The notes under the pieces were generated by a model, which searched no databases, was not told the origin of the DNA, and saw nothing but the letters and a program-made list of their open reading frames with translations. Below, one piece after another: positions 15,636 through 24,224 of a stretch of DNA of 44,047 bases. Made by a program: the position numbers and the translations under genes. The stretch comes from Bacillota bacterium. GTDB lineage: Bacteria; Bacillota; Sulfobacillia; JAIMAT01. The stretch spans positions 1 to 44,047 of the forward strand of contig JASBVM010000031.1 of assembly GCA_029961055.1 (NCBI GenBank). The letters are read 5' to 3'. Numbering within the stretch: position 1 is the first letter of the stretch; each line of letters starts with the position of its first letter.

Positions 15636-17486
15636 ATGAGCCACGCGCGTCGCTATCTACGGGTCGACCTCGGTACCGGGCAGACCGAGATCTCGGAGGT
15701 TCCGGAGCGCTATCTCCGCCAATACGTCGGGGGAAGAGGACTCGCCGCCCGTTTCCTCTTCGACGAGGTCAAGCCGGGCACGGATCCTCTGGGACCCGGG
15801 AACAAGCTTCTCTTTGCAGCCGGTCCGCTGGCGGGAACGAGCGCATCGTCATCCTCCCGGTGGATGGCGGTGACCAAGAGCCCTCTCACGGGAGGTTATG
15901 GTCGGTCCTCCGGCGGCGGTGACTTCGGCGGTTACCTCAGGCGCAACGGGTACGACCTCGTCATCGTCGAGGGTCGGGCGGAGCGCCCGTGCTACGTCGA
16001 GATCGACGGCACCCACGTCCGGATCCACGACGCCGCGGATCTCTGGGGCAAGAGCACGACCGAGGCCCAGCAGCTCCTGCGCGATCGGCACGGCAAGGAA
16101 GTACGGATCGCATGCATCGGTCCGGCCGCAGAGCGGCTCGTGCGGTTCGCCGGCATCGTCAGCGACCGGAGGATCGCCGGCCGCAACGGTGTGGGTACCG
16201 TCATGGGTTCGAAGAACCTCAAGGCGATCGTCCTCCACCGGGGAGAGACTCCGAAGGTCCAGGACCGGCCGGAGTTTACGTCGGCTGTCAAGGAGCAGCT
16301 CGCCCACTATACGGGCGAGGTGTTTGAACAGTTCTCCGAGATGGGTACATGCATGGCGGAGTTCACCAACGTGACCGGAATCTTCCCCGTGAAGAACTTC
16401 CGTGAGGGCCAGCTCCCGAACTACGAGCAGACCATCGCTGGCCCCAACTACGTGCCCTACAAGAGGGGCAACAGTGGATGCCTGTCGTGCGCGATCCAGT
16501 GCGGGAACGTCTTCGAGGTCACGTCGGGGCCGTACGCCGGAGCCGTCAGCGAGGGTCCGGAGTATGAGTCGATCTGGGCGTTCAGCGGCATGGTCGGCGC
16601 GGACAACCCGGAGGCCACCATCCTGGCCGACCAGCTCTGCGACGACTACGGCCTGGATACCATCAGCACCGGCGCGACCATCGCATTCGCCTTCGAGCTT
16701 TACGAACGCGGCATCCTCACGCCGGAGGACACGGGCGGCCTCGAACTGACTTGGGGCAACCACGAGGTGATGATCGAGCTGATCCGCCAGATCGGCGAAC
16801 GGAGGGGTCTGGGCGACCTCCTGGCGGAGGGCTCGCTGCGGGCTGCGCGCAGGATCGGCCGCGGAGCCGAGTCCTACGCCATGCATGTGAAAGGCCAAGA
16901 GCTCCCCGCCTACGACCCACGGGGCGCCAAGGCCCATGGCCTCAACCTGGCCACGGCCGCCACCGGTGCCAACCACAACATGGGATACGCGTCCCAGGAG
17001 GTGTTTGGCGTCCCCGTCCCCTACGCGGTGGACCGCTTCGAGGAGTCGGGGAAAGGTGCCCTCACCAAGTTCAACCAGGACATGACCGCCCTGTTCGAAA
17101 CCGGCATCGCCTGCACCTTTCCGGTCTCCTTCGGCTGGATCGACGTTCCCATCTTCGGTCGCCTGATGAAGGCGGCTACAGGGATCGAGGAATTCGCCGA
17201 AGAGTCCTTCCTGTGGCAGGTCGGCGAACGCATCTGCAACCTGGAGCGGGCGTTCAACGTCCGCGAGGGGTTCGGGCGTCAGGATGACTACCTCCCGCAG
17301 CGGCTCCGTACCGAACCGCTGCAGAGAGGACCCGCCGAGGGGCATCGGGTGGAGAACATGGATCTCATGCTGGACGAGTACTATGCCGCCCGCGGCTGGG
17401 ACAAGTTCGGGGTGCCCACGCGGGAGAAGCTTGCGCAGCTCGGCATGACGGACGTGGCCGAGGCCTTGGCGGCGGCACGCGCCTAG
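15636..17486 (+). CDS. aor: Aldehyde:ferredoxin oxidoreductase (tungsten bis-pterin enzyme)
   Basis: This 616-residue AOR-family enzyme oxidises aldehydes to acids with ferredoxin, or reduces acids when ferredoxin is strongly reduced. The N-terminal domain shows RVDLGTGQTEISEVPE, YVGGRGLAAR and SPLTGGYGRSSGGGDFG. The [4Fe-4S] ligands are Cys282, Cys285, Cys289 (GCLSCAIQC) and Cys493, with spacing almost identical to Pyrococcus AOR (288, 291, 295, 494). DTISTGATIA and ELPAYDPRG fit the pterin-binding and active-site regions. A textbook AAGGAGG site precedes the ATG. It forms an operon with the upstream ADH and a downstream MoaD-like gene. Tungsten uptake and pterin synthesis genes are not in the window. 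Substrate range is unknown. Confidence 0.95.
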   Translation: MSHARRYLRVDLGTGQTEISEVPERYLRQYVGGRGLAARFLFDEVKPGTDPLGPGNKLLFAAGPLAGTSASSSSRWMAVTKSPLTGGYGRSSGGGDFGGYLRRNGYDLVIVEGRAERPCYVEIDGTHVRIHDAADLWGKSTTEAQQLLRDRHGKEVRIACIGPAAERLVRFAGIVSDRRIAGRNGVGTVMGSKNLKAIVLHRGETPKVQDRPEFTSAVKEQLAHYTGEVFEQFSEMGTCMAEFTNVTGIFPVKNFREGQLPNYEQTIAGPNYVPYKRGNSGCLSCAIQCGNVFEVTSGPYAGAVSEGPEYESIWAFSGMVGADNPEATILADQLCDDYGLDTISTGATIAFAFELYERGILTPEDTGGLELTWGNHEVMIELIRQIGERRGLGDLLAEGSLRAARRIGRGAESYAMHVKGQELPAYDPRGAKAHGLNLATAATGANHNMGYASQEVFGVPVPYAVDRFEESGKGALTKFNQDMTALFETGIACTFPVSFGWIDVPIFGRLMKAATGIEEFAEESFLWQVGERICNLERAFNVREGFGRQDDYLPQRLRTEPLQRGPAEGHRVENMDLMLDEYYAARGWDKFGVPTREKLAQLGMTDVAEALAAARA

Positions 17487-17542
17487 GGTGAGCGCCGACG
17501 CCGGTGGTCTTCGGGTGCGAGCTCTCGGGGGGGCTGCCTGGG

Positions 17543-17842
17543 ATGGACGATCGGATCCCGCCGGCTGTGATGCAGGTCACGGTCTACCTGCATGGTGCCT
17601 TCCGCGCCCGGGCCGGATTCCGGTCGACCGTCTGCGACGTTCCGGCAGGTACGGATGTGCGCGGCCTCCTTCTCAGGCTCGACGAGCAGGCGTCTGAACC
17701 GATCTCCGAGCTCCTGACCGGAGCGGGCCACGACGCAGCCCGCGTCATGGTGAACGGGCGGTGGCTCACCGGTTCGGACTTGGGGATGCCCCTGGCGGAC
17801 GGGGACCGAGTCGACCTCCTGATGGCCTTGGCAGGTGGTTGA
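17543..17842 (+). CDS. MoaD/ThiS-like small sulfur-carrier protein
   Basis: This ~99-residue beta-grasp protein ends in Ala-Gly-Gly, the C-terminal Gly-Gly that is thiocarboxylated to donate sulfur during molybdopterin/tungstopterin synthesis. Visible parts are the VTVYLHGAFRARAG strand pair, a RVMVNGRWL strand and the DGDRVDLLMALAGG ending. It follows the AOR gene by 56 bases; AOR operons often carry a dedicated MoaD, which suggests pterin supply for AOR. The ATG at 17543 after a G-run is preferred; an ATG at 17570 would also leave the whole fold, and a GTG at 17504 would add 13 residues. Confidence 0.85.
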   Translation: MDDRIPPAVMQVTVYLHGAFRARAGFRSTVCDVPAGTDVRGLLLRLDEQASEPISELLTGAGHDAARVMVNGRWLTGSDLGMPLADGDRVDLLMALAGG

Positions 17843-17873
17843 CGACAGAATGCCCGCTCCCCATGCAAGAATG

Positions 17874-17909
17874 CTGCCCCGGGCTTCCACGCGGCTGGTC
17901 CCGGGGCAG
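17874..17909 (+). terminator. stem-loop after the ADH-AOR-moaD block
   Basis: A perfect 10-bp stem (CTGCCCCGGG / CCCGGGGCAG) with a 16-base loop lies 31 bases after the moaD stop. There is no T-run. It probably ends the three-gene transcript. The remaining gap up to 18216 (about 300 bases) holds no convincing gene or clear promoter. Confidence 0.45.
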
Positions 17910-18216
17910 TAGTGTGCGTCCGCCGCTCGCCTTCGATGCGGCAAGCTCGCCCACCGGATCCGCGAACCCCGCCGCGATGGCACCAGCAATCCCCGATGGG
18001 GTGCCCCTCCTGCGCAGGACGGCGCCGCCCGCCGCCTGACGGGGGCGGGATGGCCGGGACCGGCGTACGGCCGGCCCCAGCAGGCGTAGCGGCGCGGGCC
18101 TGAAAGGCCGCATGGGATTGGGTCCGTGGCGGCTGCGGGCGCATCCGTCGGGCCCGCTTCCCGCCCGGCCGGCCGTAGTGTACGTTGGCAGGGACACGGA
18201 GGAGGTGGGGATCGCC

Positions 18217-19101
18217 ATGCGCATCCTGGTCGCCACCGACGGCTCGGAGACGGCGCTGGCCGCGGCGAGGTGGGCGGCTCTCCGCCTCCCGGACCTGGAC
18301 GAGGCGGTGGTGCTCTCCGTCTGGCGGACGCTGCCGGAGGTGGCGCGGGCCGCGGTGGAGGCGGCGGCGGCGCCGCTGGAGGCGCGGCTGCCCGGCCGCG
18401 TGAAGACGGAGACGAGGCAGGCGCGGGCGCTTCCCGGCGTCGTGGGCGCCATCCTCGAGGCGGTGCGGGCGCACTCGGCCGAGCTGGTGGTGATGGGCAG
18501 CCGGGGGCTGAGCGAGCTGCAGGGGCTGATGCTGGGCAGCATCTCCCACGGCGTCGTGCAGCGGAGCCCGGTGCCGGTCCTGGTCCTGCCGCTCTCGGCG
18601 GAGGCGGCGGGGGCGCGGCCGGCCGCGGCCGCGCAGGCCGGCGGGACGCCGGAGCGCCTCCGCCTGGTGGTCGCCAGCGACGGGTCCCCCACCTCCCTGG
18701 CGGCCGCCCGCTGGGCGGCGGACCACCTGACCGGCGCGGAGGCGGCGGTCGTCTCGGTCGCCCGCTTCGCCGGCCCTACCGTCGCCTCGGGCCTGGCCGG
18801 CTACGAGGCCTGGGAGGAGGCCCACCGGCGGGCGCTCCGGCGCGCGGGCGAGGCCGCGCAGGAGGCGGCCCGGGCCTTCGGCGAGGGCCATCCTCCCGCC
18901 GAGGTGCACGCCCTGGAGCTGCGCGAGGCCTCCGTGGCCGAGACGCTGGTGGACTTCGCCACCGGCTGGGGCGCCGACCTCCTGGTGCTCGGGAGCCGGG
19001 GCACCGGTGAGCTGGCGAGCCTGGTCCTGGGCAGCGTCACCTACGCGGTCCTGCAGCGCTGCCCGACGCCGGTGCTGGTGGTGCCGGCTCGGCGCGCGTA
19101 G
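18217..19101 (+). CDS. Tandem-domain universal stress protein (UspA family)
   Basis: This 294-residue protein consists of two Usp domains (about 1-127 and 147-294) joined by an Ala-rich linker. Each begins with a strand and an Asp-Gly-Ser turn (VATDGS, VASDGS). Each ends with the ATP-binding G-x2-G-x9-G-S pattern: Gly94/Gly97/Gly107-Ser108 in the first and Gly259/Gly262/Gly272-Ser273 in the second. Both domains should therefore bind nucleotide and may form an intramolecular dimer. A GGAGGAGG site lies before the ATG. The last 65 bases overlap the 3' end of pyc on the other strand. The physiological role is unknown beyond stress adaptation typical of the family. Confidence 0.92.
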   Translation: MRILVATDGSETALAAARWAALRLPDLDEAVVLSVWRTLPEVARAAVEAAAAPLEARLPGRVKTETRQARALPGVVGAILEAVRAHSAELVVMGSRGLSELQGLMLGSISHGVVQRSPVPVLVLPLSAEAAGARPAAAAQAGGTPERLRLVVASDGSPTSLAAARWAADHLTGAEAAVVSVARFAGPTVASGLAGYEAWEEAHRRALRRAGEAAQEAARAFGEGHPPAEVHALELREASVAETLVDFATGWGADLLVLGSRGTGELASLVLGSVTYAVLQRCPTPVLVVPARRA

Positions 19102-22100
19102 CTTCCTCCGGCTGGAGCAGGAGGAGGAGGTCGCCGGGCTCGACTTCCTCGCCCTCCCGGAGTTCGACCCGGGCGACGCGCCCGTCCATGGGCGCGGTCA
19201 GCGTGGTCTCCATCTTCATCGCCTCGAGGACGAGCAGCGGCTGGCCGCGGTGGACGCGGTCGCCCGGCTGGACGCGCAGGCGGGCGAGCCGGCCGCGCAG
19301 GGCGGCGCCCACCTGGGCGGGGTCGGCCGGGTCCGCCTTGGCCCGCGGGGTCCGGGCGGGCGCGCGCTGCAGGTCGGTCACCCGCGTCTCGCGGGGCGAG
19401 CCGTTCAGCTCGAAGAAGAGCGTCCGCTCCCCCCGGTCGTCCGCCTCGCCCACGGCGTTGAGGCGGATGGCGAGGAGCTTCCCCGGCTCGATCTCGGCGG
19501 TGGTCGCCTCGCCCGGGGCGAGGCCGTAGAAGAAGACGGGCGTCTCCAGGACGGAGGTCTCGCCGTAGCGCTGCTGGTGGGCCACGAACTCCTCGAAGAC
19601 CTGCGGGAAGAGGAGCCAGGAGAGCACCTCGCGGGAGGTGGGGATCCGCCCCATCAGGCGGGCGAGCCGGCGCGAGGCCGCCTCGAGGTCGGCCGGCGGC
19701 AGCGCCGCGCCGGGCCGCTCCTCCAGCGGCGGCTGGCCCTTGAGCACCGCGCGGCGGAGGCGCTCCGGGTAGCCGTACGGCGGCCGGCCCAGGAGGCCGC
19801 GGAAGTAGTCGACCACCGAGGCGGGGAAGTCCAGCTCCTCCGCCCGCTCCTCCAGCTCCTCGGGCCGGATGCCCCGCTGGACCAGCCAGAGGGCGAAGTC
19901 GCCCACCATCTTGGAGCTGGGCGTCACCTTGACCGGTTCGCCCAGGAGCCGGTCGACGGCCGCGTAGGCCTCCAGCACCTCCTGCCAGCGGTCGCCCAGG
20001 CCGAGCGCCTGGGCCTGCTGTCGCAGGTTGGTCAGCTGGCCGCCCGGCACCTGGAAGCGGTAGACGGAGGCGTCGGGGCCGCCCGGCTCCGCCTCGAAGG
20101 GGGCGTAGGCGCGGCGGACGCTCCGCCAGGTGCCGTCCCAGGCCTCCAGGTCGCGGGGCGAGAGGCCGGGGTGGCGCCCGCTTCCTTCCAGCCCGGCCAG
20201 GATCGCCTGGAGGCTGGGCTGCGAGCTGCCGCCCGCCATGGCGCCCACGGCCGCGTCGGCCAGGTCGAGGCCGGCCCCGGCCGCGGCCAGCACCGTCGCC
20301 ACGCCGGTCCCCGCCGTGTCGTGGGTGTGGAGGTGGATGGGCAGGTCGACCGCCTCGCGCAGGGCGGTGACCAGCCGCCGCGCGGCCTCGGGCTTGAGCA
20401 GCCCGGCCATGTCCTTGATGGCGAGGAAGTGCGCCCCCGCCCGCTCCGCCTCCCGCGCCAGGCGGACGTAGTAGGCGAGGTCGTAGCGCCGCCTTCCCTC
20501 CTCCAGCAGGTCGCCCGTGGTGCAGATCGCCACCTCGGCCACCTTGCCCGCCTCGCGCACCGCCTCCACGGCGACGCGGATGTTCTCCAGGTCGTTCAGG
20601 CTGTCGAAGATCCGGAAGAGGTCGACCCCCGCCCCGGCCGCCTCGCGGACGAAGGCGCGGACCAGGTTGTCGGGGTAGGCGCCGTAGCCCACCAGGCTCT
20701 GCCCGCGCAGGAGCATCATGAAGAGCGTCTCGGGCAGCTCGCGGCGGAGCGCCTCCAGCCGCGCCCAGGGATCCTCGCGCAGGAAGCGGTAGGCGCTGTC
20801 GAAGGTGGCGCCGCCCCAGACCTCCATGGCGAAGAGGCGGCCCGCCGCCGGCGCCGCCGCCCGCGCCAGCGCCACCAGGTCGCGCGTCCGCACCCGGGTG
20901 GCCAGGAGCGACTGGTGGCCGTCGCGCAGGCTGGTCTCGCAGAGGAGCAGCTCCCGCCGCTCCCGCGCCCAGCGGGCGAGCGCCTCCGGGCCCTCTTCCT
21001 CCAGGAGCCGGCGCGGGGAGCGCGTGGATTCCTCGCGCGCGGCGCCGGGGGTGCGGGCGCGGCCGGCCTCCCCGGGGCCCGCGGCGCCCGCGCTCCCCGC
21101 CCGCGGGCGGGGAGCGCCCGCCGGCACGCCGGCGAAGGCGGCGCCGTTGACCGTCACCTCGCCGATGTACCGGAGGAGCTTCGAGCCCCGGTCGCGCCGG
21201 ACCGGGAAGCGGAAGAGCTCCGGGTGGCTCTCGACGAAGTCGACCGTCGCCCGCCCGGCGAGGAAGTCGGGATGCCGGACCACGTTCTCCAGGAAGGGCA
21301 GGTTGGTGCGCACCCCGCGCACGCGGAACTCGCGCAGCGCCCGGTCCATCTTGGCCGCCGCCTGCTCCAGGCTGCTCCCCCAGGTGCTCACCTTGACCAG
21401 GAGCGGGTCGTACCAGGGGGTGACCTCCGCCCCGGGATGCCCCGCGCCCACGTCCAGGCGGACGCCGAAGCCGCCCGGCGCGCGGAAGGCGGTGATCCGC
21501 CCCGTGTCGGGCAGGAAGTCCCGGGCCGGATCCTCGCTGGTCACCCGGCACTGGATCGCCACCCCGCGCGGCTCGACCCGCTCGGGGTCGGGCAGGATGC
21601 CGCCCAGCTCGCCCAGCCTCCAGCCCTCGGCGATGCGGATCTGCGCCTGGACCAGGTCGACGCCGGTCACCAGCTCGGTCACCGTGTGCTCCACCTGGAT
21701 GCGCGGGTTCACCTCGAGGAAGGCGAAGCGGCCGTCCGCGCCGACCAGGAACTCGACCGTGCCGGCGTTGACGTAACGCGCGCGCCGCATCAGCTCCACC
21801 GCCGCCTGCCGGAGCTCGCGCCGCAGCCCCGGGTCGAGGCCGACCGCCGGCGCCATCTCCACCATCTTCTGGTGGCGCCGCTGGACCGAGCAGTCGCGCT
21901 CGCCCAGGTCGATCACCGCGCCGGAGGCGTCCGCCAGGATCTGGACCTCCACGTGCTTCGGCCGCTCCAGCGCCACCTCGAGGTAGAGGTCGGCGCGCCC
22001 GAAGGCGCCGGCCGCCTCCCGGCGCGCGGCGGCGAGCGCCTCGCGCAGCTCCTCCGGCGTCCGCACCAGGCGGATTCCGCGCCCGCCCCCGCCCGCCACC

Positions 22101-22594
22101 GCCTTGACCATGAGCGGGAAGCCATGTTCCCGGGCGAAGGCGAGCGCCTCCCCGTCGCCCGTCACCGGCTCCTCCGTGCCGGGAAGGACGGGCACCCCCG
22201 CCTCCCGGGCCAGGCGCCGGGCGGCCAGCTTGTCGCCGAAGAGCTCCAGGTGCCCGGGCTCCGGCCCGATGAAGGCGATCCCCTCCCGGCGGCAGGCGCG
22301 GGCGAAGTCGGCGTTCTCCGACAGGAAGCCATATCCCGGATGGATGGCGTCCACCCGCTTCTCCCGCGCCAGGCGGACGATCCCCTCGATGTCCAGGTAG
22401 GCCGCCACGGGCGAGCGCCCCGCGCCCAGGGGATAGGCCTCGTCCGCCTTGACCCGGTGGAGCGAGGCGAGATCCGCCTCGGCGTAGATGGCGACGGTCC
22501 TCTTGCCCAGCTCCGTGCAGGCCTGGAAGACGCGGGTGGCGATCTCCCCGCGGTTGGCCACCAGGACCCGGTGGAAGTCGCGCTTCCTCTCCAC
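19037..22594 (-). CDS. pyc: Pyruvate carboxylase
   Basis: This 1185-residue enzyme carboxylates pyruvate to oxaloacetate using biotin and ATP, replenishing the TCA cycle. The order is biotin carboxylase (~1-450, with LVANRGEIA, HPGYGFLSEN and the ATP-grasp loop GGGGRG at 168-173, and EVNPRIQVEHTVTE), carboxyltransferase (from ~535: ETSLRDGHQSLLATRVRT, with the carboxylated-lysine motif AIKDMAGLL), then the biotin carrier domain with EAMKM, where Lys1127 is the biotinylation site. After the carrier fold an Ala/Pro-rich tail of about 25 residues overlaps the usp gene antiparallel. The start is a GTG at 22594 with an AGGGGG-type site. It is a single polypeptide, as in most Bacillota, and is transcribed divergently from an MFS gene. 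Confidence 0.96.
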   Translation of the reverse strand: MERKRDFHRVLVANRGEIATRVFQACTELGKRTVAIYAEADLASLHRVKADEAYPLGAGRSPVAAYLDIEGIVRLAREKRVDAIHPGYGFLSENADFARACRREGIAFIGPEPGHLELFGDKLAARRLAREAGVPVLPGTEEPVTGDGEALAFAREHGFPLMVKAVAGGGGRGIRLVRTPEELREALAAARREAAGAFGRADLYLEVALERPKHVEVQILADASGAVIDLGERDCSVQRRHQKMVEMAPAVGLDPGLRRELRQAAVELMRRARYVNAGTVEFLVGADGRFAFLEVNPRIQVEHTVTELVTGVDLVQAQIRIAEGWRLGELGGILPDPERVEPRGVAIQCRVTSEDPARDFLPDTGRITAFRAPGGFGVRLDVGAGHPGAEVTPWYDPLLVKVSTWGSSLEQAAAKMDRALREFRVRGVRTNLPFLENVVRHPDFLAGRATVDFVESHPELFRFPVRRDRGSKLLRYIGEVTVNGAAFAGVPAGAPRPRAGSAGAAGPGEAGRARTPGAAREESTRSPRRLLEEEGPEALARWARERRELLLCETSLRDGHQSLLATRVRTRDLVALARAAAPAAGRLFAMEVWGGATFDSAYRFLREDPWARLEALRRELPETLFMMLLRGQSLVGYGAYPDNLVRAFVREAAGAGVDLFRIFDSLNDLENIRVAVEAVREAGKVAEVAICTTGDLLEEGRRRYDLAYYVRLAREAERAGAHFLAIKDMAGLLKPEAARRLVTALREAVDLPIHLHTHDTAGTGVATVLAAAGAGLDLADAAVGAMAGGSSQPSLQAILAGLEGSGRHPGLSPRDLEAWDGTWRSVRRAYAPFEAEPGGPDASVYRFQVPGGQLTNLRQQAQALGLGDRWQEVLEAYAAVDRLLGEPVKVTPSSKMVGDFALWLVQRGIRPEELEERAEELDFPASVVDYFRGLLGRPPYGYPERLRRAVLKGQPPLEERPGAALPPADLEAASRRLARLMGRIPTSREVLSWLLFPQVFEEFVAHQQRYGETSVLETPVFFYGLAPGEATTAEIEPGKLLAIRLNAVGEADDRGERTLFFELNGSPRETRVTDLQRAPARTPRAKADPADPAQVGAALRGRLARLRVQPGDRVHRGQPLLVLEAMKMETTLTAPMDGRVARVELREGEEVEPGDLLLLLQPEEATRAEPAPPAPASGSAAGPRR

Positions 22595-22644
22595 CCCTCC
22601 GCCCCCTCGCGACGAACCGCGGAAGTCCGGTTCCGGTTGCCCGG

Positions 22645-22674
22645 ATTCTCGCGGGTCACCTTACTCCAAGTCAA
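22645..22674 (-). promoter_or_regulatory. candidate pyc promoter
   Basis: On the minus strand TTGACT (22674-22669), an 18-base spacer and GAGAAT (22650-22645) match the sigma-A boxes at five and four of six positions. They lie ~50 bases before the pyc GTG, inside the 223-base divergent gap. No regulator site is obvious. Confidence 0.45.
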
Positions 22675-22817
22675 TACCCCCCGCTCCTCCGGCTCCGTCT
22701 CCGAGGCACCGCGCGCCCTTGCCGGGAAGCCGGCGGCCGGTGTACGTTACTTCCTACTCTTTCACTGGAACTCGTGCGACCTGTGCCATCACCTGGACGG
22801 AGCCCGGCGGCCAACCG

Positions 22818-24044
22818 GTGCTCCCCGCGGAAGGAAGCGAGCCTACGAACGCCACCTCGGCCGCCGTCGACCGGCCCCTGCCCGCGACCCGGGTGCCGCG
22901 CGCCGTCTGGGCGCTGAGCGGCGCCCACCTGCTCAACGACCTGATGCTCGCCGGCGTCGTGCCGGCGCTCCTCCCCCTCTACCGGTCCGCCTTCCACCTG
23001 AGCTACGCGCAGGCGGGCGCGGTCCTCCTCGTCTCCAACCTGACCTCGTCGGTGATGCAGCCGCTCTTCGGCTACGTGACCGATCGCCTGCCGAGAAGCT
23101 GGTTCCTGCCGCTGGGGGTCTCCCTCTGCGTGGCGGGGGTGGCGCTGACCGGGGCCGCGCCCTCCTACGGCTGGGTGCTCGCCCTGGTGACGCTGGCGGG
23201 GCTCGGCTCGGGCCTCTTCCACCCGGAGGCCTCCCGGGCCACCCACCTGGCGGCCGGCCCCGCCCGGGGCGCCGCCCAGGCCGTCCTCCAGGTGGGCGGC
23301 AACCTGGGGATGGCGCTGGGCCCGCTGGCGGTCTCGCTCCTCATCCTGCGGACGGGGCTCCGCGGCCTGCTGGGCTTCCTGATCCTCGCCCTGGCCGCGC
23401 TCCTCCTCACCGGCGCGGTCCTCCCCTGGTACGGCCGGCTGCTCCACCGGGAGGCGCTGCAGCCCGCCGCCCGCGCCGGCCGGAACCGGCCCTGGGCGCT
23501 GGCGCTCCTGGTGCTGGTGGTGGTGATGCGCTCCTGGTCCCAGATCGGCGTCGCCGGCTTCCTGCCCATGCTCTACAGCCAGCGCCACATCCCGCTGGCG
23601 CGGGGCGAGCTCCTCACCTTCGTCTTCCTCCTGGCGGGCGCCGCCGGCACCTACCTGGGCGGACTCCTCTCCGACCGGATCGGCAGGAAGTGGCTTCTCC
23701 TCGGCTCGATGCTCCTCTCGATCCCCTTCGCCTGGCTGGTGCCGCAGGCCAGCGGTCTGCTGGCGGTGGCGACGCTGGTCGCCTTCGGCTTCAGCATCCT
23801 CTCCTCGTTCGCCGTCACGGTGGTCTACGGGCAGATGCTCCTGCCCTCCAACGTCGGCCTCGCCTCCGGCCTGATGGTCGGCTTCAGCGCCGGCATGGGC
23901 GGCCTCGGTGCCATGCTCCTCGGCTCGCTCGCCGACCGCGCCGGCCTCGGCGCCGTCTTCACCGTCCTGGCCTGGCTGCCCGTGGCCGGCGCCCTTCTCA
24001 CCCTGCCGCTCCCGCACGACCGGACGCTGGCCGGGGCAGCGTGA
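22818..24044 (+). CDS. MFS transporter of the fosmidomycin-resistance (Fsr) type
   Basis: This ~408-residue 12-helix major facilitator has the Fsr-family start (WALSGAHLLNDLMLAGVVPALLPLY) and the loop 2-3 motif (FGYVTDRLPRSW). FHPEASRATHLAAG in the first half is also typical of Fsr, and the second-half loop reads GGLLSDRIGRKW. Fsr proteins export fosmidomycin in E. coli, but most homologues have unknown substrates, so an efflux role is only likely. The start is uncertain: the GTG at 22818 is used because no ATG lies near the first helix. A strong GGAAGGAAG element inside this segment (22829-22837) has no standard start codon after it. It is divergent from pyc. Confidence 0.85.
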   Translation: MLPAEGSEPTNATSAAVDRPLPATRVPRAVWALSGAHLLNDLMLAGVVPALLPLYRSAFHLSYAQAGAVLLVSNLTSSVMQPLFGYVTDRLPRSWFLPLGVSLCVAGVALTGAAPSYGWVLALVTLAGLGSGLFHPEASRATHLAAGPARGAAQAVLQVGGNLGMALGPLAVSLLILRTGLRGLLGFLILALAALLLTGAVLPWYGRLLHREALQPAARAGRNRPWALALLVLVVVMRSWSQIGVAGFLPMLYSQRHIPLARGELLTFVFLLAGAAGTYLGGLLSDRIGRKWLLLGSMLLSIPFAWLVPQASGLLAVATLVAFGFSILSSFAVTVVYGQMLLPSNVGLASGLMVGFSAGMGGLGAMLLGSLADRAGLGAVFTVLAWLPVAGALLTLPLPHDRTLAGAA

Positions 24045-24047
24045 CGT

Positions 24048-24073
24048 GCCCGGCCGGGCGACCGGCCGCGGGC
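24048..24073 (+). terminator. GC hairpin after the MFS gene
   Basis: GCCCGGCCGG pairs with CCGGCC-G-CGGGC across a short loop, starting 4 bases past the stop at 24044. It is terminator-like without a T-run. Confidence 0.35.
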
Positions 24074-24120
24074 GCCTTCACGGAGCACGCGGGCGCCGCG
24101 CCGCAGGCCTTTGACCTTCC

Positions 24121-24206
24121 TTGACTTTCATCGGCCGCCGGTCCAGGATGGGAGCACATGGAGGCCCCGACCGGCTCCGTGAACGGCACGTGACGACACG
24201 TGACGA
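24121..24206 (+). promoter_or_regulatory. leader of the HtrA gene with a perfect tandem 10-bp repeat
   Basis: CACGTGACGA occurs twice, head to tail (24187-24196 and 24197-24206), each copy holding the palindrome CACGTG, just before the ribosome binding site. Upstream, TTGACT (24121-24126) is a good -35 box, but its partner (CAGGAT, 24144-24149) is weak. A related TTGACC lies 10 bases further upstream. The tandem repeat could be a dimer-of-dimers operator for a stress regulator; that is inference. Confidence 0.45.
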
Positions 24207-24224
24207 AAGGAAGTGACCCTCTCC

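Noticed and set aside
19007-24124. A 1705-codon plus-strand open frame across pyc
   Set aside because: It is low-complexity Arg/Gly/Ala/Glu-rich translation antisense to pyc and out of frame with the MFS gene, as expected from very high GC; no domain is recognisable.
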